DNA of 15,320 nt from an uncultured Carnobacterium sp. (GCA_937923125.1 CALALK010000272.1:1-15320), one strand, 5' to 3'; positions 8,209-15,320 are shown, counted from the first letter of the stretch. Translations and numbers: made by a program. The notes: generated by a model from the sequence alone, not told the origin.

Positions 8209-8259
8209 AAAAAAAGAGATTCTCACAAGTGGGCAAGCCCCACTGTGAGAATCTTTTTT
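8209..8259. terminator. Bidirectional terminator between glgP and the GH13 gene
   Basis: AGATTCTCACA (8217-8227) pairs with TGTGAGAATCT (8244-8254). Above one bulged A, GTGGG (8229-8233) pairs with CCCAC (8239-8243) around a CAAGC loop. The stem is followed by a T run on the plus strand (8254-8259) and preceded by seven A residues (8209-8215), which is a U run for the opposite transcript. It serves both converging genes. Confidence 0.95.
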
Positions 8260-8270
8260 GTATTTATCGA

Positions 8271-10115
8271 TTAAATTTGATAAGCAGCAAAGCCATTTGC
8301 AGGAACAAGAATTCCGTTTGGATGATTTCTTGTTTGGTGACTTGCAAAAATCTGTTTACCATGGAGACCTTCAATGTACTCTGTATGGTCATTCATATTG
8401 ACCGCACATAGAAGAGACTCACGTTGGAAGACAAGACATCCTCCGTTTTCATATACAACGTTAAAGTTACTTTTAAAGTCTTCTTTATACTCAGTTCTAA
8501 AGGCAGTTAATGCTTTGTAATGAGTGAAAATTTCTTCGTTGATTTCTTTTTTGCTAAATGTCTTACGGTTATATGGGTCACGGAACCCTTGCATTCCAAT
8601 TTCATCTCCGTAATAAATCGAAGGAACACCTGGAAGAGTGAATTGGATGAAACTTGCGATTTTTAATTTTTGAATGGTATCTTCAAGTTCTTTACCAGTT
8701 AGTTCAAGTGTTGGACGCTCATGAAGCGGAACAGCTTCCGTATTGCCAAATCCAATTTTTGTAATAATACGTTCAGTATCATGGCTATCTAGTAAGTTCA
8801 TGAGAACGTCGAGTGCTGGTTTTGGATAATGATCAATCAATTCTTCGATGGCAAAGCGTAAAGCATGAGCATTCTTCGTTTGAACAAACTCAATAATGGC
8901 ATCTTTCCAAGGGTAGTTCATAACGCTGTCGAGTTGTTTTCCTAAGAAATAGCGACGACGTTTATCATAGGCATACTTAGTTGTAGCATCTTCCCATACT
9001 TCACCAATAATGAGAGCTTCTGGATCTGTTTGTTTTACGGTTACTCGTAATGCATCTAAAAACTCATCAGGGAATTCATCGGCTACATCTAAACGCCAAC
9101 CACCAATTCCTAAATGTTGCCAGAATGGTAGTACACCAGTTTTAGGATCATTGATGAATTTCATAAATTCTGGGTTTAATTTATTTACGGTTGGAAGATT
9201 TGTAAATCCCCACCATGAGTGATACGTGTGTGGAAACTCCATAAAGCTAAACCATGGATAGTATGGTGACTCTGTTGAGTTATACGCACCCACGCTATCG
9301 TAATGACTTTGCTTGTTGAAGTAAATACTGTCGTCACCAGTGTGACTAAATACGCCATCTAAAATAATTTCGATTCCATGTTTTTTAAACTTCGCACAAA
9401 GCTTTTTAAAGTCTTCATTCGTACCTAAGTAAGGATCCACATTGAAATAATCCGCAGTAGAGTAGCGGTGGTTATCTGGACTTTCCATAATTGGATTTAA
9501 ATAAATACAGTTTACATTTAAGGCTTTGAAATGATCTAGTTCTTCTTCAATTCCTTTTAAATTCCCAAGGAAGAAATCCTGCGCCTTGTAATTTTCATGT
9601 GTGATACTCGATTGAGGCAATTCATCCCACTCATCATGACGGTAACGAATATCTTCGTTCGCGGCTTTTTTAGCTTTATATTGTTCACTTCTCTTGAAAC
9701 GGTCTGGGAAGATTTGATACATAATTCCACCCTTAAACCATTCTGGAGTCGTAAATTGTTCTTCGTAAACCGTTAATTGCCAACTGTTAATTTCATGATA
9801 GTTAATAACAGGAACAGCTTGGAATTCATGGTTAGTAAGGAAGTAAGTCCCGATTTTAGAACGAACTTCAAAATAGTAGAAATAAAGTCCTGTTTGTAAA
9901 GGTGAGATTTCAAATGAGAATAACGTTGCGTCCGCTTCAATCGTAGAGCGACTTGGATGATAGATTCTTGTTGTTTGTGTAAAGTCTTCTTTTAAAACTA
10001 ATTGGATAGAAGAGAGGTGAGTCTCTTTCGTAACTTTAACTTGAATAAAAATAGTTTGCTTATCCGTCACTGCCCCTGAAGGATATTTATTTTTAAGTGA
10101 GTGATAGAAAATCAT
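8271..10115 (-). CDS. GH13 neopullulanase / amylopullulanase-type glucan hydrolase
   Basis: This intracellular alpha-amylase-family enzyme probably hydrolyses alpha-1,4 and perhaps alpha-1,6 bonds of maltodextrins or phosphorylase-limit glycogen. Residues 1-120 form an N-terminal beta domain of the kind found in neopullulanases and cyclomaltodextrinases. The (beta/alpha)8 barrel starts at GGIMYQIFPDRF (129-140). The four GH13 regions are present: DGVFSH (253-258), GWRLDVADE with nucleophile Asp343, IIGEVWED with acid/base Glu372, and NLLDSHDTE with Asp446. A C-terminal beta domain follows from about 550. No signal peptide is present. The 614-residue length suits this group. The start ATG (10113-10115) has an AAAGGGG-type ribosome site. 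The gene converges on glgP and diverges from glgB. Lactobacilli place an amylopullulanase gene in the glg operon in the same direction as the rest, so its inversion is unusual. Exact bond specificity cannot be read from sequence. Confidence 0.9.
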   Translation of the reverse strand: MIFYHSLKNKYPSGAVTDKQTIFIQVKVTKETHLSSIQLVLKEDFTQTTRIYHPSRSTIEADATLFSFEISPLQTGLYFYYFEVRSKIGTYFLTNHEFQAVPVINYHEINSWQLTVYEEQFTTPEWFKGGIMYQIFPDRFKRSEQYKAKKAANEDIRYRHDEWDELPQSSITHENYKAQDFFLGNLKGIEEELDHFKALNVNCIYLNPIMESPDNHRYSTADYFNVDPYLGTNEDFKKLCAKFKKHGIEIILDGVFSHTGDDSIYFNKQSHYDSVGAYNSTESPYYPWFSFMEFPHTYHSWWGFTNLPTVNKLNPEFMKFINDPKTGVLPFWQHLGIGGWRLDVADEFPDEFLDALRVTVKQTDPEALIIGEVWEDATTKYAYDKRRRYFLGKQLDSVMNYPWKDAIIEFVQTKNAHALRFAIEELIDHYPKPALDVLMNLLDSHDTERIITKIGFGNTEAVPLHERPTLELTGKELEDTIQKLKIASFIQFTLPGVPSIYYGDEIGMQGFRDPYNRKTFSKKEINEEIFTHYKALTAFRTEYKEDFKSNFNVVYENGGCLVFQRESLLCAVNMNDHTEYIEGLHGKQIFASHQTRNHPNGILVPANGFAAYQI

Positions 10116-10149
10116 AATAGGCCCCTTTTTTTAAAAATCTATATCCATT

Positions 10150-10179
10150 GTAATACAAACATATGAAAAGATATACCAA
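10150..10179 (-). promoter_or_regulatory. Tentative promoter of the GH13 gene
   Basis: Read on the minus strand, TTGGTA (10174-10179) and TATTAC (10150-10155) are 18 bases apart, about 35 bases upstream of the start codon. Both boxes are only partial matches, so this is a weak call. Confidence 0.35.
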
Positions 10180-10262
10180 AACGGTGATTATGAAAATTAA
10201 TAAGAATAAAGCAAAAATTTTCAAGAAAATTCATGAAAACCTATACGAATATTTAAGAAATA

Positions 10263-10271
10263 TGTTATAAT
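10263..10271 (+). promoter_or_regulatory. Extended -10 promoter of glgB-glgC-glgD
   Basis: TGT followed by a perfect TATAAT (10266-10271) forms an extended -10 element. No good -35 lies 16-18 bases upstream (the stretch reads CTATACGAA), which extended -10 promoters can tolerate. Transcription would begin near 10278, right at the base of the hairpin at 10279-10308. Confidence 0.65.
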
Positions 10272-10278
10272 CATAACA

Positions 10279-10308
10279 AGAGAATTTGTTTGGGAGCCAA
10301 GCTTCTCT
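10279..10308 (+). promoter_or_regulatory. Hairpin at the 5' end of the glgB leader, possible attenuator
   Basis: AGAGAA (10279-10284) pairs with TTCTCT (10303-10308). After a three-base bulge, GTTTGG (10288-10293) pairs with CCAAGC (10297-10302), including one G-U pair, around a GAG loop. AATTTTTATA follows, a poor but recognisable U-rich tail. The structure lies at the predicted transcript start, about 70 bases before the glgB start codon. It could be an attenuator or a 5' stabilising stem. Confidence 0.45.
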
Positions 10309-10362
10309 AATTTTTATAGCAAAAATGAAAACGCTTATTTTCTTTTTGTTAGCGAATGCGAA

Positions 10363-10368
10363 AAGGAG
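10363..10368 (+). promoter_or_regulatory. RBS that fixes the glgB GTG start
   Basis: AAGGAG lies 10 bases before an in-frame GTG at 10379. In-frame upstream initiators (TTG 10286, ATG 10325) lack any ribosome site and would add residues unlike branching enzymes. Confidence 0.75.
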
Positions 10369-10378
10369 TGATTGTATA

Positions 10379-12232
10379 GTGCAACAACTAGCAGAATATT
10401 TATTTCATGAGGGAAGAAACTTTCATAGCTATGATTTCTTAGGTAACTTTCCAGGTGATAACGAATGTACATTCCGAGTTTGGGCTCCAAACGCTAAAGA
10501 GGTATATGTAACAGGTGATTTTTGTGACTGGAGACCAACAGATTACAGAATGGAACGCATTAATCCTAATGGAATCTATGAAATAACCATTCCCAATGTA
10601 AAGCAATTTGATTCTTATAAATATGTCATCGTTCCTCATCATGGTGACTGGTTATGGAAAGCTGATCCATATGCACGTCATGCTGAGACGAGACCACAAA
10701 CAGCTTCTAAAGTTTATCATTTTCCAGATTTTTCTTGGACTGATGAAAAATGGATGCAGAAGAGAACAGTTCCCTTCCAGGAAGCTTTGAATATTTATGA
10801 AGTCGAGCTAAGCTCATTTAAGAAAAAGGAAAATGGGGATCCATATTCTTATCGTGAAATGGTTGATGTGTTAATTCCTTACGTAAAAGAAATGAATTAT
10901 ACACATATTGAATTATTACCGATTACTGAATATCCATATGACAAATCTTGGGGATATCAAGTAACAGGATTCTTCGCAGCGACTTCTAGATTTGGAACGC
11001 CTGAAGATTTTATGTACTTTGTGGATGAATGTCATAAAGCAAATATTGGTGTGATTTTAGACTGGGTTCCAGGACATTTTACGAAAGATGCCTTTGGATT
11101 ATATGAATTTGATGGAACACCTTGCTATGAGTACGGCGACCAACGTATTCAAGAGCATAAAGGGTGGGGAACTCGTGTCTTCGACTATGGAAAGACAGAA
11201 GTGCTTTCATTCCTTTACTCTAGTGCAGTATTTTGGCTTGAAAAATTCCATATCGACGGACTTCGAGTGGATGCTGTAAGCTCAATGTTGTTTTATAACT
11301 ATTGTCGAAGTGAAGAAGAGTCTGCACGTAATATTTACGGAGGATTCGAAAATCTAGAAGCCATTCGATTTATTCAATCTCTAAATGATTTTGTTCGTAA
11401 TGAGTATCCTGGAGTAATGATGATTGCTGAAGAGTCTACTGCATTCGCTGGGGTTACAAAACCAGTAGAAGAAGGAGGCCTTGGTTTCCACTTCAAATGG
11501 AATATGGGCTGGATGAATGACTCTCTTGATTATTTAGAGAAAGATCCTCTATTCAGAGGAGGAATTCACAATCAATTTACATTCTCAATGATGTACGCCT
11601 TCTCAGAAAATTATATTTTACCGATTTCTCATGATGAAGTTGTTCATGGTAAAAAGTCACTCCTAGATAAAGCTTCAGTTCCTTATGAAGATAAGTTTTC
11701 GAACTATAGAGCTTTCATGGGGTATATGATGGCCCACCCTGGTAAAAAATTAAACTTCATGGGAAATGAAATTCCACAAATGATTGAGTGGAATGAAGAA
11801 CGAGAATTAGACTGGTTCTTATTGAAATATCCAATTCATGATGCGACTCATCGCTATGTGAAAGACTTGAATGCTTTCTATAAGAAACATTCTGAGTTAT
11901 GGCAATTAGATGGTGGCTGGACTGGTTTCAGATGGCATGAAGTTGAAGATGTTTGGAATAACTGTTTCGTCTTCTCAAGAATGAACTCTAAAGGCGACTC
12001 AGTGATTGTTATTTCTAATTTCTCAGGAAACTTAATTAAGAATTACGAAATTGGCGTTTCAAAATGGGGTAGCTACAAAGTAGTTTTAAACTCTGACGCT
12101 AAAAAGTATAACGGAAGCGGAGTGGTCAATCGTGGACTTCATACAGTTACCGAACCACATAAGGGCTTTGATTATAAACTCGCGGTGAACGTACCACCGT
12201 TTTCAACAATGTATCTCATCAATAATCAATAA
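10379..12232 (+). CDS. glgB: 1,4-alpha-glucan branching enzyme
   Basis: GlgB cuts alpha-1,4 glucan chains and rejoins them by alpha-1,6 links, creating glycogen branches. From the GTG start the product is 617 residues, normal for Firmicute enzymes of the shorter type. An N-terminal CBM48-like beta domain contains CTFRVWAPNAKEVYVTGDF (about 26-44). The GH13 barrel then carries SWGYQVTGFFA and DWVPGHF, GLRVDAVSSM with nucleophile Asp298, MIAEEST with acid/base Glu351, and PISHDEVVHGK with Asp419. A C-terminal beta domain ends the protein. A small oddity is that the usual YEVHLGSW block reads YEVELSSFK here, losing the His and Trp. The gene leads the glgB-glgC-glgD unit, with its own promoter and a structured leader of about 100 bases, and is followed 15 bases later by glgC. 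It diverges from the GH13 gene across a 263-base gap. Confidence 0.96.
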   Translation: MQQLAEYLFHEGRNFHSYDFLGNFPGDNECTFRVWAPNAKEVYVTGDFCDWRPTDYRMERINPNGIYEITIPNVKQFDSYKYVIVPHHGDWLWKADPYARHAETRPQTASKVYHFPDFSWTDEKWMQKRTVPFQEALNIYEVELSSFKKKENGDPYSYREMVDVLIPYVKEMNYTHIELLPITEYPYDKSWGYQVTGFFAATSRFGTPEDFMYFVDECHKANIGVILDWVPGHFTKDAFGLYEFDGTPCYEYGDQRIQEHKGWGTRVFDYGKTEVLSFLYSSAVFWLEKFHIDGLRVDAVSSMLFYNYCRSEEESARNIYGGFENLEAIRFIQSLNDFVRNEYPGVMMIAEESTAFAGVTKPVEEGGLGFHFKWNMGWMNDSLDYLEKDPLFRGGIHNQFTFSMMYAFSENYILPISHDEVVHGKKSLLDKASVPYEDKFSNYRAFMGYMMAHPGKKLNFMGNEIPQMIEWNEERELDWFLLKYPIHDATHRYVKDLNAFYKKHSELWQLDGGWTGFRWHEVEDVWNNCFVFSRMNSKGDSVIVISNFSGNLIKNYEIGVSKWGSYKVVLNSDAKKYNGSGVVNRGLHTVTEPHKGFDYKLAVNVPPFSTMYLINNQ

Positions 12233-12247
12233 TCGGAGGTTGAACGT

Positions 12248-13417
12248 ATGGCAAGAAAAAAAGAAATCGTCGCAATGCTACTAGCAGGTGGACAAGGTAC
12301 ACGTCTGCAAGTACTGACAAAGGATATGGCTAAACCAGCTGTACCTTTTGGTGGAAAGTATCGTATTATCGATTTTCCTCTTTCAAACTGTTCAAATTCA
12401 GGAATTTCTACTGTTGGGGTTTTAACTCAGTTTATGCCGCTTGAACTGAACTCTTACATGGGAAATGGTAACCCATGGGACTTAGACCGTGTGGACGGGG
12501 GATTAACAATTCTTCCACCGTATACTGCGGGTAAAACAGGAGAATGGTATAAAGGAACTGCCAATGCAATTTATCAAAATATTAAATATATCGATCAGTA
12601 CGATCCAGAGTACGTTTTAATCTTATCTGGGGACCACATTTATAAAATGAACTACAACAAGATGCTTGAATTCCATAAAGAGAAAAAAGCAGACTTGACG
12701 GTTGCTCATATTAATGTTCCTTTAGAAGAAGCAAGTCGTTTCGGTATTTTAAATACGGATGATGATTTACGTATTGTAGAATTCTTAGAAAAACCTGAAC
12801 ATCCGGTTTCAACGAAAGCATCGATGGGGATTTATATCTTTAACTGGAAAGTATTAAGAGAATACTTAATCCGTGACGAAGAAAATCCTGAAAGTGAAAA
12901 AGACTTTGGTAAGAACATTATTCCTATGTTGCTTGAAGAACGCCGCGTTTACGCATTCCCATTTGAAGGATATTGGAAAGACGTTGGTACAATTGAAAGT
13001 CTATGGGAAGCAAATATGGACTTAATCAAGCGCAAAGATGAATTCAACATTTCTGATAAATCATGGAAAATCTACTATCGTCACGAAGGTAGACTTCCAC
13101 AGTTTATCGCGGAGAGTGCTGAAGTAACTGATTCAATGATTTCCGATGGAACGATTTTATTAGGAAAAGTCCATGAATCAATCCTATCTTCTGGAGTATC
13201 AGTTGGTAAAAATGCTAAAGTTCTTGGAAGTATCATCATGCAAAATGCAGTCATTGAAGAAGGAGCAACAGTTGTAAACTCAATTATCGCTGAGGGAACA
13301 GTTGTGAAATCTGGTGTGACAGTAGGTCATGAAGAAATTGAACTTGGTAAAGATATGATTACCGTTATTGGCAATTTCGAAGTGGTAGAAGAAGATACGA
13401 AAGTTGGAGGAAATTAA
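12248..13417 (+). CDS. glgC: Glucose-1-phosphate adenylyltransferase, catalytic subunit
   Basis: GlgC makes ADP-glucose from ATP and glucose-1-phosphate, the committed and usually regulated step of glycogen synthesis. The 389-residue length is typical. The nucleotidyltransferase domain is intact: GGQGTRL (14-20), [13 protein letters not shown] (28-40), the metal-binding Asp129 in LSGDHIYKM, Lys182 in EFLEKP for glucose-1-phosphate, and [16 protein letters not shown] (241-256). The last 100 or so residues show the hexapeptide pattern of a left-handed beta helix. The start ATG has CGGAGGT (12234-12240) at 7 bases, 15 bases after glgB. It overlaps glgD functionally: its final Gly-Gly codons form the ribosome site of glgD, and only one base separates its stop from the glgD start. 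In Firmicutes GlgC works with GlgD as a hetero-oligomer, which the tight pairing supports. Confidence 0.97.
   Translation: MARKKEIVAMLLAGGQGTRLQVLTKDMAKPAVPFGGKYRIIDFPLSNCSNSGISTVGVLTQFMPLELNSYMGNGNPWDLDRVDGGLTILPPYTAGKTGEWYKGTANAIYQNIKYIDQYDPEYVLILSGDHIYKMNYNKMLEFHKEKKADLTVAHINVPLEEASRFGILNTDDDLRIVEFLEKPEHPVSTKASMGIYIFNWKVLREYLIRDEENPESEKDFGKNIIPMLLEERRVYAFPFEGYWKDVGTIESLWEANMDLIKRKDEFNISDKSWKIYYRHEGRLPQFIAESAEVTDSMISDGTILLGKVHESILSSGVSVGKNAKVLGSIIMQNAVIEEGATVVNSIIAEGTVVKSGVTVGHEEIELGKDMITVIGNFEVVEEDTKVGGN
13406..13410 (+). promoter_or_regulatory. RBS of glgD embedded in the end of glgC
   Basis: GGAGG at 13406-13410 lies 8 bases before ATG 13419. It decides against the upstream in-frame TTG at 13404, which overlaps the ribosome site itself. 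The site is within the Gly-Gly codons of glgC, so glgD translation is probably coupled to glgC. Confidence 0.8.
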
Positions 13418-13418
13418 T

Positions 13419-14531
13419 ATGATCAAAGCGTTTTGTATATTATTTGCAGATAATTATAGAAATGATGACTTACAAGGTTTAGTCAGAAATCGTACGGCTG
13501 CCGCTTTACCAGTAATTTCCCGCTATCGTATGGTTGACTTTATGTTATCCTCTCTTGTACATGCAAATATCGATAATATTGCATTATTAACGAATCATAA
13601 TTACAAGTCTTTATTCGACCATGTAGCTTCAGGAAAAGATTGGGATTTAAACCGTAAAAATCGTGGTTTGAAATTTATCACTCCGATGTCAAACTACTTA
13701 TCAACACGCATTCCTCAAAATAAAATTGAAGCGTTAGCCAATACAATGGTGTATACGCAAGATTTAGATGAAGAATTCGTTATTTTAGCAGATACGAATA
13801 TTATCGGGAATATTGATTTTAAGGAAATGTTCCAATATCACTTGGATACTGGATCTGATATTACGGTTGCTTATAATTATAGAAAACCGAATGTAGGGGA
13901 ATCACAAATTATTTTTGATGAAAATCATCAAGTATATGAATCGTTATATCATTTCGATGGTTCTGATCAAGTATGTCCTACCCAAGTGAAAATCTATATT
14001 TTAACGAAAGAACTATTCAATGGTATTGTGAAGAGAGGTTTGACGCTAGGTTGGGAAGATATCTTACGCGACTATATCGCTAAGAACCTTGAAACGCTAC
14101 GAGTATTTGCATACCAAATCAAAGGTTACTTGAAAGTTGTTAATACGATTAAAGATTATTATGACTTAAATATGGAAATGCTAGATTTCGAAAATATCAA
14201 GAATGTATTCCTTTCTGGTACTCAAATTACAACACGTGTTAAAGACTCGGTACCAACTATTTATGGTAAGAAAGCTTCGGTGAAGAACTCGATTTTAGGA
14301 GATGGTACGAAGATTAACGGTACTGTGGAAAATAGTATTATCTTCCGTGACGTTGTTGTAGAAGAGGGTGCAGTCGTTCGTAACAGTATCATTCTTTCAA
14401 ATACAGTGATTAAATCAGGTGCTCATTTAGAATACGTGATTGCTGATAAAGATGTGACTGTAAAACAACATACCGTTTTAACAGGTACTGAAGAAGTACA
14501 AGTGGTTATCGACAAAGGGAAAACTGTTTAA
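13419..14531 (+). CDS. glgD: Glucose-1-phosphate adenylyltransferase, GlgD regulatory subunit
   Basis: GlgD is the non-catalytic partner of GlgC in Firmicutes, altering the activity and kinetics of the ADP-glucose pyrophosphorylase hetero-oligomer. The product from ATG 13419 is 370 residues. It keeps the fold: a GlgC-like N-terminal domain (RNRTAAALPVISRYRMVDF aligned to the [16 protein letters not shown] block) and a C-terminal left-handed beta helix with repeated hexapeptides (ILGDGTKINGTVENSI region). The catalytic landmarks have been lost. The GG-x-GTRL loop is replaced by a DNYRNDDLQG stretch (11-20), and the FLEKP Lys motif is absent. The LADTNI segment (123-128) sits where GlgC has SGDHIY. 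This pattern is what separates GlgD from a second GlgC. It is the last gene of the unit and is followed by a strong terminator. Confidence 0.95.
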   Translation: MIKAFCILFADNYRNDDLQGLVRNRTAAALPVISRYRMVDFMLSSLVHANIDNIALLTNHNYKSLFDHVASGKDWDLNRKNRGLKFITPMSNYLSTRIPQNKIEALANTMVYTQDLDEEFVILADTNIIGNIDFKEMFQYHLDTGSDITVAYNYRKPNVGESQIIFDENHQVYESLYHFDGSDQVCPTQVKIYILTKELFNGIVKRGLTLGWEDILRDYIAKNLETLRVFAYQIKGYLKVVNTIKDYYDLNMEMLDFENIKNVFLSGTQITTRVKDSVPTIYGKKASVKNSILGDGTKINGTVENSIIFRDVVVEEGAVVRNSIILSNTVIKSGAHLEYVIADKDVTVKQHTVLTGTEEVQVVIDKGKTV

Positions 14532-14547
14532 TCCGATAATTGATAGG

Positions 14548-14583
14548 AAAGAGGCTTAGGCTATGGCTTAAGCTTCTTTTTTT
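14548..14583 (+). terminator. Terminator of glgB-glgC-glgD
   Basis: GAGGCTTAGGC (14551-14561) pairs with GCTTAAGCTTC (14566-14576), with two G-U pairs, around a TATG loop. AAA before and a run of seven T after extend the stem and give the U tract. Confidence 0.92.
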
Positions 14584-14595
14584 GCATGAAAACCG

Positions 14596-14623
14596 TTGTT
14601 CTTGTTGCAACAAGAGGTATAAG
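14596..14623 (+). promoter_or_regulatory. Probable dinG promoter with an embedded palindrome
   Basis: TTGTTC (14596-14601) and TATAAG (14618-14623) are 16 bases apart and lie 46 bases before the dinG start. A perfect 16-base palindrome, TCTTGTTGCAACAAGA (14600-14615), fills the spacer between the two boxes, the position expected of a repressor operator. It does not match the Gram-positive LexA box (CGAAC-N4-GTTCG). Confidence 0.55.
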
Positions 14624-14669
14624 TTAGTAAACTGGATAGGGTAGGAATACTTAGAAAGGAGCGATTCAT

Positions 14670-15320
14670 ATGCAGAAAAAATATGCAGTCATTGATTTAG
14701 AAACGACTGGCCCGAAATATGAATTTGGAGATCGTATTTTTCAATTTGGGTGCACACTAATTGATGACGATCAAATCGTTGAACATGTTTCGCTCAATAT
14801 TAATCCTGAAAAAAGTATTCCATTTGAGATTCAATTATTAACTGGAGTGACGAACGCAGATGTCGCAAAAGCACCTTATTTCGATGAAGTTGCAATGACG
14901 ATTTTTAATCTTCTAGAAGATCGAACGCTTGTTGCACATAATATTGGTTTTGATGGACCGTTTATTGCATCTGCACTAAAAGATGCACTTGGTTTAGACT
15001 TGAAAGTACCTTTTGTCGATACGGTTCAGCTATCGCAAATTTGTTATCCAACAGCGCTTAGTTATCGCCTAGGAGATTTAACGCACTCTTTAGGCATTAC
15101 TCATCATCAAGTACATACTGCTGGAAGTGATGCGCAAGCGACGGCAGAATTGTTTTTACAAATAAAAAATAAACTTCGAAGTCTTTCCAAACATACATTA
15201 GAGCAATTAGTGGAGTTTTCGGGAGAATTGCTTGAGGATACAGGGACAGTATTTGTTGAAATATTGGAAGAAAAGTCAGATAAAGAAAACGTTGAAGTTT
15301 TGAGTACTGCAACTGTTAAC
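14670..15320 (+). CDS. dinG: DinG family exonuclease/helicase, 5' part (runs off the window)
   Basis: The first 217 codons of a longer gene are present and remain open to the window edge. The segment is a DEDDh (DnaQ-like) 3'-5' exonuclease domain: DLETTG (residues 9-14, Exo I), HNIGFD (about 93-98, Exo II) and HTAGSDAQAT (about 150-159, Exo III, with the His and Asp of DEDDh). Firmicute DinG proteins join this domain to a C-terminal superfamily 2 XPD-like helicase, which would lie beyond the window. The segment after residue 165 (SLSKHTLEQL onward) looks like the linker found in those proteins. The ATG follows AAAGGAG (14655-14661) at 8 bases. Helicases of this family act on DNA repair intermediates and R-loops. 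A stand-alone DNA polymerase III epsilon-like protein is possible but less likely, because the frame stays open past the exonuclease domain. Confidence 0.88.
   Translation, partial: MQKKYAVIDLETTGPKYEFGDRIFQFGCTLIDDDQIVEHVSLNINPEKSIPFEIQLLTGVTNADVAKAPYFDEVAMTIFNLLEDRTLVAHNIGFDGPFIASALKDALGLDLKVPFVDTVQLSQICYPTALSYRLGDLTHSLGITHHQVHTAGSDAQATAELFLQIKNKLRSLSKHTLEQLVEFSGELLEDTGTVFVEILEEKSDKENVEVLSTATVN

Noticed and set aside
10286..10378. Longer glgB starting at TTG 10286
   Set aside because: It has no ribosome site, would begin inside the leader hairpin, and adds residues with no likeness to branching enzymes. GTG 10379 has a good site.
14591..14604. Possible cre (CcpA) site near dinG, reading TGAAAACCGTTGTT from 14588
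   Set aside because: The central CG is shifted and the closing CA half is missing, so it does not fit the cre consensus. Similar partial matches at 10164 and 10234 also lack the central CG.
15097..15312. Minus-strand open frame of 71 codons
   Set aside because: It lies wholly within the well-supported DinG reading frame, has no ribosome site and resembles nothing.
1..15320. Mobile elements, CRISPR, tRNA, rRNA, toxin-antitoxin or phage genes
   Set aside because: No transposase, integrase, regularly spaced repeat array, tRNA-like cloverleaf or small toxin pair was seen. Intergenic gaps are all under 270 bases and are explained by promoters and terminators.

Overview
The window looks like a chromosomal segment from a low-GC Gram-positive bacterium. 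The support is strong AGGAGG-type ribosome binding sites, AT-rich codon choice (TTA for Leu, CGT for Arg, AAA, GAA), sigma-A promoters with extended -10 elements, and gene families typical of Bacilli. The set HU, YpiA-like TPR protein, YpiB, CCA-adding enzyme and an exonuclease-helicase DinG points to Lactobacillales. A Carnobacteriaceae or Granulicatella-like host is only a guess.

Layout. (1) Positions 1-453: the HU gene, with a near-consensus promoter and its own terminator. (2) 594-3631: a tight three-gene unit, ypiA-like TPR protein, ypiB (TTG start) and cca. (3) 3756-4229: a single-gene unit for a 157-residue protein I cannot assign, with its own promoter and terminator. (4) 4366-8202: glgA-glgP (glycogen synthase and phosphorylase). 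(5) 8271-10115, minus strand: a cytosolic GH13 neopullulanase-type enzyme that converges on glgP across a two-way terminator and diverges from glgB. (6) 10379-14531: glgB-glgC-glgD (branching enzyme and the two ADP-glucose pyrophosphorylase subunits), ending in a terminator. (7) 14670 to the end: the 5' part of dinG, with a palindrome inside its likely promoter.

How the genes work together. GlgC, probably modulated by GlgD, makes ADP-glucose. GlgA extends alpha-1,4 chains, GlgB adds alpha-1,6 branches, GlgP releases glucose-1-phosphate, and the GH13 enzyme probably trims or debranches the limit dextrin. The whole glycogen cycle is present except phosphoglucomutase, and I see no regulator or transporter gene. 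The gene order is a rotated and split version of the usual Firmicute glgB-C-D-A-P order, with the GH13 gene inverted at the junction. The block sits inside what looks like a housekeeping neighbourhood (hup-ypiA-ypiB-cca ... dinG).

I found no mobile element, CRISPR array, tRNA or rRNA, and no clearly new multi-gene system. The best leads are the unassigned 157-residue protein, the dinG promoter palindrome, the hairpin at the start of the glgB leader, and the rearranged glycogen cluster.
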